From: an uncultured Elioraea sp. | Lineage (GTDB): Bacteria > Pseudomonadota > Alphaproteobacteria > Acetobacterales > Acetobacteraceae | Direction: 5' to 3' | DNA: 64,000 nucleotides | Assembly: GCA_937928775.1 (NCBI GenBank) | Contig: CALFVI010000038.1 | Coordinates: 1 to 64,000, forward strand | Shown here: positions 57,158 through 64,000 of the stretch, piece after piece | Numbering within the stretch: position 1 is the stretch's first letter | Layout: every line of letters starts with the position of its first letter | Notes under the pieces: generated by a model | Database searches by the model: none | What the model was told of the DNA's origin: nothing | What the model saw: only the letters and a program-made list of their open reading frames with translations | Program-made: the position numbers and the translations under genes

Positions 57158-58462
57158 ATGACCTGGTGTGCCTTGCCCGAAACGGGGGCCTACTGGCTGC
57201 GCGACGTACGCGTGCCGGGCGAGCCGCCCGAAACGCTGATCCGCGCCGACCTGCGCATCGAGGAGGGCCGCATCGCCGCGATCGAACCACGCGGAACCGC
57301 AGCGGAGGGCCCCTCCGCCGATGGTGGGATGGTGCTGCCGTGCTTCGTCGATGTGCACACACATCTTGACAAGGGCCACATCTGGCCGCGCTGCCCCAAC
57401 CCTGACGGCACCTTCATGGGCGCGATCACGGCGGTGTCGAATGATCGCGCGGCGAATTGGTCGGAAGCGGACACGCGCGCGCGCTTCGAGTTCGGCCTCC
57501 GCTGCGCCTTTGCTCACGGCACGGCGGCGATCCGCACCCATCTCGACACCTACCTGCCGCACGCCCGCACCACCTGGCGCGTGTTCGCCGAACTGCGCGA
57601 TGCCTGGGCGGGCAGGATCGACCTTCAGGCCTCCTCCATCTGCCCGATCGACCGGCTCGCCGGCGAGGAGGGGGTGGCAGTCGCCGATCTCGTCGCTGAG
57701 CATGGCGGCGTGCTCGGCTTCGTCACCCGCTTCACCGGCCAGGGCCACGACGCGATCCCGCCAGGCTTCCAGGATCTGCTCGATCGCGCCTTCCAGCTAG
57801 CTGAGGAGCGCAGGCTTGATCTCGACCTGCACGTCGACGAAGGGCCCGACACGGCCGCCGCCACCTTGCCGATCATCGCGCGCACGGCGATCCGGCGCGG
57901 CTTCCGCGGCAGGATCCAGGTCGGGCACATCTGCTCGCTCAGCCTGCAGCCCGATGCGGTGATCGAAGAGACCATCCGCCTCGTGCGCGATGCCGGCATG
58001 GCGGTAGTGTCGTTACCGATGTGCAACATGTATTTGCAGGACCGCGCGCCCGGTCGCACCCCACGCTGGCGAGGGGTGACGCTCTTGCACGAGCTTGCCG
58101 CTGCCGGCGTTCCCGTCTCCGTCGCCTCAGACAATTGCCGTGATCCGTTCTACGCCTATGGCGATCACGACATGCTGGAGGTGTTCCAGTCCGCCGTGCG
58201 AATCGCGCAGCTCGATGCCCCGCTCGGGCGCTGGCCCGAGGCGGTGGCGCACACACCGGCGACGGTGATGGGGCTAGCCGAGCGCGGTCGGCTTTGCCCC
58301 GGCGCGCCGGCCGATTTCTTGCTTTTCCGCGCCCGCTTCTGGCATGAACTCCTCGCCCGCCGCCACGCCGACCGCATGGTCATCCGGTCCGGGCGTGCGA
58401 TCGATACCAATCTGCCCGACTACCGCGAACTCGATGCGCTCGTCGGCCTCACCAGTGGCTGA
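57158..58462 (+). CDS. Cytosine deaminase-like amidohydrolase
   Basis: VLPCFVDVHTHLDKGHIWPRCPNPDGTFMGAI; DLDLHVDEGPD; VGHICSLSLQ; SVASDNCRDPFYAYGDHDMLEVF. Confidence 0.9.
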   Translation: MTWCALPETGAYWLRDVRVPGEPPETLIRADLRIEEGRIAAIEPRGTAAEGPSADGGMVLPCFVDVHTHLDKGHIWPRCPNPDGTFMGAITAVSNDRAANWSEADTRARFEFGLRCAFAHGTAAIRTHLDTYLPHARTTWRVFAELRDAWAGRIDLQASSICPIDRLAGEEGVAVADLVAEHGGVLGFVTRFTGQGHDAIPPGFQDLLDRAFQLAEERRLDLDLHVDEGPDTAAATLPIIARTAIRRGFRGRIQVGHICSLSLQPDAVIEETIRLVRDAGMAVVSLPMCNMYLQDRAPGRTPRWRGVTLLHELAAAGVPVSVASDNCRDPFYAYGDHDMLEVFQSAVRIAQLDAPLGRWPEAVAHTPATVMGLAERGRLCPGAPADFLLFRARFWHELLARRHADRMVIRSGRAIDTNLPDYRELDALVGLTSG

Positions 58463-59030
58463 AAAGCGTCGCCACACGGTTTCGGAATACCTCGCACTCC
58501 GCGCGCGTGCGCCGATCCATGCGCGTCAGCGACAGCCAATCCAGCGTGCAGCCGCGTGCGCAGAGGCGTCGGATGCCGCGCCCGATCACCTTGCGATCTG
58601 GGTTGCCGATGGCAAACAGCAGCCAGCGCGGGCTGCCATAAGTCGTCACCACCGCGAGCCGGCGGATGTTGGAAAGTCCGGCCCTGATGGCGCCGGGGCC
58701 CAGAGTGAACGCCACACCCGGCACCCAGACGCGGTCAAACCAGCCTTTCAGCATCGCGGGCATGCCGTACCACCAGGTGGGGTAGACGAGTACCAGCGCC
58801 TCCGCTGCGCGCAATCGGGCAACGTGGTCCTCGATGCCGCTGAGATTGTCGCCCTCGGTGTGGTAGCGGCCTCGCTCCTCGGCGGAGAGCACGGGGTTGA
58901 ACCCCTCGGCATGGAGATCGAGCAGATCCACCGCATGGCCCCGCCCCTGCAGACTGCTCACCACGGCGTCGCGCAAGGCGGCGCAGAAACTGTCCATGCG
59001 CGGATGACAGTAGACGACCAAAACGCGCAT
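58449..59030 (-). CDS. NAD(P)H dehydrogenase (quinone) family flavodoxin-fold protein
   Basis: MRVLVVYCHPRMDSFCAALRDAVVSSLQGRGHAVDLLDLHAEGFNPVLSAEERGRYH; YPTWWYGMPAMLKGWFDRVW. Confidence 0.92.
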   Translation of the reverse strand: MRVLVVYCHPRMDSFCAALRDAVVSSLQGRGHAVDLLDLHAEGFNPVLSAEERGRYHTEGDNLSGIEDHVARLRAAEALVLVYPTWWYGMPAMLKGWFDRVWVPGVAFTLGPGAIRAGLSNIRRLAVVTTYGSPRWLLFAIGNPDRKVIGRGIRRLCARGCTLDWLSLTRMDRRTRAECEVFRNRVATLFSHW

Positions 59031-59071
59031 CGTTCCTTCCCGAAACCCAACCCTGCAGCGGAGATGCAGCG

Positions 59072-59512
59072 ATGATGCCAGCCCCCGCCATCGCCAAGAG
59101 CCCCGACACCTACCGCGCCTTCAAGATCAAGCCCCAGGACACGAACTGGTTCATTCCGCTGCTCGACCCGGTGGCGGATGGCGTCTCCTTCACCTGGGTG
59201 GTGGAGGTGTTCGAGCCGGGCGGCGCCACACCACCCAACACGCATGAGGCCGCGGAGGAAGCATTCATGGTGCTGCGCGGGCGCGGCGTGGCGCACGTTG
59301 CGGGCCAGGCGATTCCCCTCTCGCCGGGGGCTTGCTTCGTCGTCCGCGCCGGCGAGGAGCACATCGTCGAGAACCCTGGCCCCGATCGGCTTTATTGTCT
59401 TACCGTCATGACCCCCGATGAGGGCTTCGCCGCGCTCATCCGCAACGGCACGCCCTGGCCGATGGACGAAGAGGATCAGGCTGTGGTCAGAGGCCTCGCG
59501 GCACGAGGCTGA
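59072..59512 (+). CDS. Cupin domain protein
   Basis: EVFEPGGATPPNTHEAAEEAFMVLRGRGVAHVAGQAIPLSPGACFVVRAGEEHIVENPG. Confidence 0.92.
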   Translation: MMPAPAIAKSPDTYRAFKIKPQDTNWFIPLLDPVADGVSFTWVVEVFEPGGATPPNTHEAAEEAFMVLRGRGVAHVAGQAIPLSPGACFVVRAGEEHIVENPGPDRLYCLTVMTPDEGFAALIRNGTPWPMDEEDQAVVRGLAARG

Positions 59513-60099
59513 TGCGCGTTCTCTTCATCACCGCCCACCCGGTCGAGACCTCGTTCAACGCCGCGGTGCACGCTGCTGCGAGGCGTGCCTTGCGCGAGGC
59601 GGGCCACGAGGTCGATCACTGCGACCTCTACGCCGAAGGTTTCGACCCCGTGCTCTCGCGCGAGGCGAGGCTCGTCTACCACGACCCCGCGCGCAATCGG
59701 GCCGGCGTGGAAGGCTACGTGGCGCGGCTGCAGGCTGCCGAGGCGCTGGTCCTGGGCTTTCCCGTCTGGTGCTTCAACCTGCCTGCCATCCTCAAGGGGT
59801 GGTTTGACCGGCTGATCCTGCCCGGGGTGGCGTTCGAGCTCGAAGGCGGGAAAGTGACGCCCACCTTGCGCCACATCAGGGCGGTCGCCGGCATTGCCAC
59901 CTACGGGCGGCCGCGCTACATGGCCTGGTGGATCGGCGACCCTCCCAGGCGGATCGTGACCCGCTACCTGCGCTGGTTCGTCCGCCCCGGCGCGCCCATC
60001 ACCTATCTCGCCCAGTACCACATGAACGTCTCGACAGAAGCCACGCGGGCGCGTTTCATCGCGCGAGTCGAACGCGTCATGCGAAGGTTCGGGACATGA
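59512..60099 (+). CDS. NAD(P)H dehydrogenase (quinone) family flavodoxin-fold protein, paralogue of 58449-59030
   Basis: MRVLFITAHPVETSFNAAVHAAARRALREAGHEVDHCDLYAEGFDPVLSREARLVYHD; FPVWCFNLPAILKGWFDRL. Confidence 0.92.
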   Translation: MRVLFITAHPVETSFNAAVHAAARRALREAGHEVDHCDLYAEGFDPVLSREARLVYHDPARNRAGVEGYVARLQAAEALVLGFPVWCFNLPAILKGWFDRLILPGVAFELEGGKVTPTLRHIRAVAGIATYGRPRYMAWWIGDPPRRIVTRYLRWFVRPGAPITYLAQYHMNVSTEATRARFIARVERVMRRFGT

Positions 60100-60284
60100 C
60101 AAGGCCCAATCCGACGTTCAGCGACGCCGCTTTGGCCAAAGCCGCCGCTCGCCGCGCCCGCGAGGCGGCTGCCTTGCGCGAGAATTTGCGCAAACGCAAG
60201 GCTCAGGCACGAGCGCGCCAGGAACAGCCCCCCTCCACCGCCGCTGCGCAGCCGCGACGCGGCGACCAACCGGCCGAGGCTTGA
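60096..60284 (+). CDS. Small basic Ala/Arg-rich protein upstream of dcd
   Basis: 62-aa ORF overlapping the previous stop; MTRPNPTFSDAALAKAAARRAREAAALRENLRKRKAQARARQEQ. Confidence 0.55.
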   Translation: MTRPNPTFSDAALAKAAARRAREAAALRENLRKRKAQARARQEQPPSTAAAQPRRGDQPAEA

Positions 60285-60339
60285 CTGAGAAGCCCGGGCG
60301 TGGCCCGTCCCGCCACCGCCCGCGCGGGAGTCTTTGCAA

Positions 60340-60894
60340 ATGCCTCTGATGCCAGACACCTGGATTCGCACCATGGCGCTCGAACACCGCATGATCGAGC
60401 CCTTCGTCGAGAAGCAGACGCGCGACGGTGTGATTTCCTACGGCCTCTCGTCCTACGGCTACGACGCACGGGTCGGCCACGTGTTCAAGATTTTCACCAA
60501 TGTCGATGCGGCGGTGGTCGACCCGAAAGCCTTCAATCCGGCCTCCTTTGTCGACCGCGCGACGGATGTCTGCATCATCCCGCCCAACTCCTTCGCTCTT
60601 GCACATACCGTCGAGTATTTCCGCATCCCACGTGAAGTCCTCGTCATTTGTCTTGGCAAGTCGACCTACGCGCGCTGCGGGATCATCGTGAACGTGACAC
60701 CGCTGGAACCAGAATGGGAGGGGCAGGTCACGATCGAGATCAGCAACACCACGCCCTTGCCCGCCCGCATTTACGCCGGCGAGGGGATCTGCCAGTTCCT
60801 GTTCCTCAAGGGCGAATCGCCGTGCGAAACCTCCTATGCCGATCGGGCAGGGAAATACATGCGCCAGCGCGGCGTGGCCCTGCCGCGGTTGTGA
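60340..60894 (+). CDS. dcd: dCTP deaminase
   Basis: [93 protein letters not shown]. Confidence 0.96.
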   Translation: MPLMPDTWIRTMALEHRMIEPFVEKQTRDGVISYGLSSYGYDARVGHVFKIFTNVDAAVVDPKAFNPASFVDRATDVCIIPPNSFALAHTVEYFRIPREVLVICLGKSTYARCGIIVNVTPLEPEWEGQVTIEISNTTPLPARIYAGEGICQFLFLKGESPCETSYADRAGKYMRQRGVALPRL

Positions 60895-60942
60895 GGCGAC
60901 GGCACACGCAGAAGGCGAGACCGAGGAGGGCGACACGGCGCG

Positions 60943-62205
60943 ATGGACCGGATCAGGATCCGCGGCGGAATCCCGCTGGCCGGCACGATTACGATCGGGG
61001 GCGCAAAGAATGCCGCCCTGCCTCTGATGGCCGCTGGCCTGCTGACGGAGGAGCGTCTTGTGCTCCACAACGTGCCGCGGCTTGCCGACATCGACACGAT
61101 GGCGCACCTTCTCGCTACGCTCGGGGTGAGCGTGGAGCGGTGCGACAATGATGGCCGCCAGCTGGCCATCGGCGGCACCATCACCTGCACCGAGGCGCCC
61201 TACGACATTGTGCGCAAAATGCGCGCTTCGGTGCTCGTCCTCGGCCCTCTGGTGGCGCGCTGCGGCGAAGCGCGGGTCAGCCTGCCTGGCGGTTGCGCGA
61301 TCGGCACCCGGCCGATCGATCTGCACCTGAAGGGGCTCGAGCAGATGGGGGCGCACATCGTGCTCGAGGGCGGCTATGTCCATGCGCGTGCGCCAAAAGG
61401 GTTGAAGGGTGGGCGAATCGTCTTCCCCTTCGTCTCGGTGGGGGCAACCGAGAACTTGCTGATGGCGGCCACCCTGGCCGACGGCGAGACCGTGCTCGCC
61501 AACGCTGCGCGCGAACCCGAGATCGAGGATCTCGCCCGCGCGCTCGTCGCCATGGGAGCGCGGATCGACGGCATCGGCACCGACCGACTGATCATCCAGG
61601 GCGTCGCCCGCCTCCATGGCGCGACCCACAGCATCATTCCCGACCGTATCGAGACCGGAACCTATGCCTGTGCCGCCGCCATAACAGGTGGCGAGGTGGT
61701 GCTCGCCAACGCCCAGCTCGATCATCTCGGCGCGGTGGTGCGCATCCTTCGCGAGGCGGGGGTGGAGATCAGCGAGGTGGAGGGTGGGCTGTCCGTCAAA
61801 CGGCTGAACGGCCTGCATGGGGTGGATGTGATGACCGAGCCCTATCCAGGATTTCCCACTGACATGCAGGCGCAGTTCATGGCTCTGATGTGCGTTGCCG
61901 AAGGGGCGGCAATGGTGACCGAGACAATCTTTGAAAACCGCTTCATGCACGTTCCCGAACTGAACCGCATGGGGGCGCGGATCAACGTGCACGGCGCCTC
62001 GGCCATCATCCGCGGCGTGCCGTCCATGTCGGGCGCGCCGGTGATGGCGACCGACCTGCGCGCCTCGGTAAGCCTCGTCCTCGCCGGCCTCGCCGCGCGC
62101 GGTGAGACGATCGTCAACCGGGTCTATCATCTCGACCGCGGCTACGAGCGGATCGAGCAGAAGCTCGCTGCCTGCGGGGCGCAAATCGAGCGCATCCCCG
62201 GTTGA
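60943..62205 (+). CDS. murA: UDP-N-acetylglucosamine 1-carboxyvinyltransferase
   Basis: [53 protein letters not shown]. Confidence 0.97.
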   Translation: MDRIRIRGGIPLAGTITIGGAKNAALPLMAAGLLTEERLVLHNVPRLADIDTMAHLLATLGVSVERCDNDGRQLAIGGTITCTEAPYDIVRKMRASVLVLGPLVARCGEARVSLPGGCAIGTRPIDLHLKGLEQMGAHIVLEGGYVHARAPKGLKGGRIVFPFVSVGATENLLMAATLADGETVLANAAREPEIEDLARALVAMGARIDGIGTDRLIIQGVARLHGATHSIIPDRIETGTYACAAAITGGEVVLANAQLDHLGAVVRILREAGVEISEVEGGLSVKRLNGLHGVDVMTEPYPGFPTDMQAQFMALMCVAEGAAMVTETIFENRFMHVPELNRMGARINVHGASAIIRGVPSMSGAPVMATDLRASVSLVLAGLAARGETIVNRVYHLDRGYERIEQKLAACGAQIERIPG

Positions 62206-62758
62206 GCGCGCGCTCGCGCGGCGCGCCCGGGAGGCGCCATGGATGCAGGAGCTGGTCACACAGCACCGCGACCTAAGGGGTGGTGTCCCGCAAGGCCAAG
62301 CTCTGTTCCCACCCGTCTTGCTCCACGTACCGAAGCCCGCACTGGGGGTGATCAGGCTTGGCGCGCTCTCCCCTCTCAGACGCTCGGCAAACGGCCTTCG
62401 TCCTCCGTGCCCATGCGGCTGCCGTGCTCCTCCTTTCGCTGGCCGAGGGTTTGAGACTTCCTTAAGACTTGGTCCGAAGCAAAGGTTTCACGCCGGCCTA
62501 GGCTCAGGTTACTTCGGCTAAAATGCTGTAGGTGCGACGTGACGTGATGTTCTGGACGCGTTCCTCGCGGGCTCAGCGTGACTACTGTAGGCGGACACGG
62601 CAGCATGAGAGGACCCGCTTGATCGGACGGGCGGCAGTTGAGCAACCGTCTGCCCCTCTGCTGTGCGACAATACGGGCCGACCCCGTCGCCACGGGCATC
62701 GCACCGTCGCGCTGACGGGGCTGGCCGCCCTGCCGTCAGTGATGCTAGGCGAACCGGT

Positions 62759-63457
62759 GTGAACCTGCCGCTCTCCTCCGCCGCCCTGGCTCGGCCGTTG
62801 GCGCGCGATGAAACCGTCGTGCTGGCTTTGCCGAAAGGGCGGATCTTGACTGATCTCGCTCCCCTCCTTGCCCGGGCGGGGATCGAACCGGCGCCCGACT
62901 ACATCGACGAGGACAGCCGCCGCCTGCGCTTTCCCACCAACGACCCCGCTCTCGACGTGGTGCGCGTCCGCCCCTTCGATGTCGCCACTTTCGTTGCTTT
63001 CGGCGCCGCGGCCATCGGTGTCGTGGGCTCGGACGTGCTGATGGAGTTCGATTATCCGGAACTCTACGCGCCGCTCGACCTCGGCATCGCGCGCTGCCGC
63101 CTCTCCATCGCCGCCCCCCGCGATGGCATCAGCGACGACCCATTTCGCTGGAGCCACGTGCGCATTGCGAGCAAGTATCCCAACATCGCGCGCAGGCATT
63201 TTGCAGCCCGCGGTGTGCAGGCTGAGGTGATCGAACTCTCGGGGGCGATGGAGCTCGCCCCCTCGCTCGGGCTCTCACGCCTGATCCTCGATCTCGTGCA
63301 AACCGGCTCCACCCTAAGGGCGAATGGTCTTGTTGAGATTGAGCGTGTCGCCGACGTTTCTGCCCGGCTCATCGTCAACCGCACCGCTCTGAAGACAAGG
63401 CCAGAGGTCATCGGCGCCTGGATCGCGCGCTTCCGCGCCGCACTCGCCTGCCGATGA
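62759..63457 (+). CDS. hisG: ATP phosphoribosyltransferase, short form
   Basis: VVLALPKGRILTDLAPLLARAGIEP; IGVVGSDVLMEFD; ELSGAMELAPSLGLSRLILDLVQTGSTLRANGL; likely GTG start. Confidence 0.94.
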   Translation: MNLPLSSAALARPLARDETVVLALPKGRILTDLAPLLARAGIEPAPDYIDEDSRRLRFPTNDPALDVVRVRPFDVATFVAFGAAAIGVVGSDVLMEFDYPELYAPLDLGIARCRLSIAAPRDGISDDPFRWSHVRIASKYPNIARRHFAARGVQAEVIELSGAMELAPSLGLSRLILDLVQTGSTLRANGLVEIERVADVSARLIVNRTALKTRPEVIGAWIARFRAALACR

Positions 63458-64000
63458 AGTCCCCCCGGCGCCTGGCGACGGCTGACCCCGGCTTCGACAC
63501 CGCCTTCGCCGCCCTGCTCGCCGACCGTGACGAGCCGGTGCCCGGCGTGGCGCAAGCGGTGCGCGCCATTATCGCTGCCGTGCGAGCGGAGGGAGATGCG
63601 GCACTCATCCGCTACACGCAACAGTTCGATCGCGTCTCGATCACGCCCGATCGTCTTGCGCTGAGCGAGGCAGAGATCGCAGACGCCGTCGCCGCGGTGC
63701 CGGCTGATCTTGCCGCCGCGATCGACCTCGCTGCCAGCCGCATCGAGGCCTTCCATCGTGCCCAGATGCCGTCGGATCTCGCTACGCGCGACGGCGCCGG
63801 CGTGCATCTCGGGATGCGCTGGCGTCCGCTCGACTCCGTCGGGCTCTATGTTCCGGGGGGCAAGGCAGCCTACCCCTCTTCCGTACTGATGAATGCGATT
63901 CCAGCGCGGGTAGCGGGGGTGGCACGGATCGCGATGTGCGTGCCATGCCCGGGCGGCGTGGTCAACGCCGCTGTCATCGCTGCGGCGCAGCGGGCTGGTG
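63454..64000 (+). CDS. hisD: Histidinol dehydrogenase, partial at window end
   Basis: LGMRWRPLDSVGLYVPGGKAAYPSSVLMNAIPARVAGVARIAMCVPCPGG; overlaps hisG stop. Confidence 0.95.
   Translation, partial: MKSPRRLATADPGFDTAFAALLADRDEPVPGVAQAVRAIIAAVRAEGDAALIRYTQQFDRVSITPDRLALSEAEIADAVAAVPADLAAAIDLAASRIEAFHRAQMPSDLATRDGAGVHLGMRWRPLDSVGLYVPGGKAAYPSSVLMNAIPARVAGVARIAMCVPCPGGVVNAAVIAAAQRAG

Noticed and set aside
60118-62259. 713-aa minus ORF opposite dcd and murA
   Set aside because: Shadow of murA and dcd; no recognisable domain

Overview
High-GC (probably alphaproteobacterial; Acetobacteraceae-like by inference) chromosomal window, mostly ordinary housekeeping and nutrient-uptake genes. It contains the cell-shape cluster mreBCD-mrdA-rodA, leuA, a TctABC-type transporter, an agmatinase-like gene, cutA, alaS, recA, gldA, a long minus-strand catabolic/transport block (SDR, HIBADH-like, ALDH, three dipeptide-type SBPs, dppBCDF, coxSLM-type molybdenum hydroxylase), pfkA, hsp20, rpmE, galE, an NMT1-like ABC transporter with a cytosine-deaminase-like amidohydrolase, dcd, murA, hisG and hisD (cut by the window end). 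One tRNA-Lys(CTT) is present. I see no CRISPR, prophage or obvious defence system. The most notable signals are: (i) a cytidine/blasticidin-deaminase-like gene frameshifted so that it reads in frame into alaS; (ii) a ROSE-like RNA thermometer hairpin at the hsp20 start; (iii) an aldehyde dehydrogenase with one nonsense codon (likely W to TAG) in an otherwise intact frame; (iv) several decaying genes (radical SAM, SBP, amino-acid ABC transporter deletion scar, truncated TctC, IS5-like transposase); (v) an orphan + strand intrinsic terminator in the recA/gldA divergent intergenic region, suggesting a small RNA or leader; (vi) a candidate leuA leader peptide. No clearly new multi-gene system can be demonstrated from sequence alone; the best functional candidate is the NMT1-ABC/amidohydrolase/cupin/paired flavodoxin-fold oxidoreductase neighbourhood at 54.4-60.1 kb.
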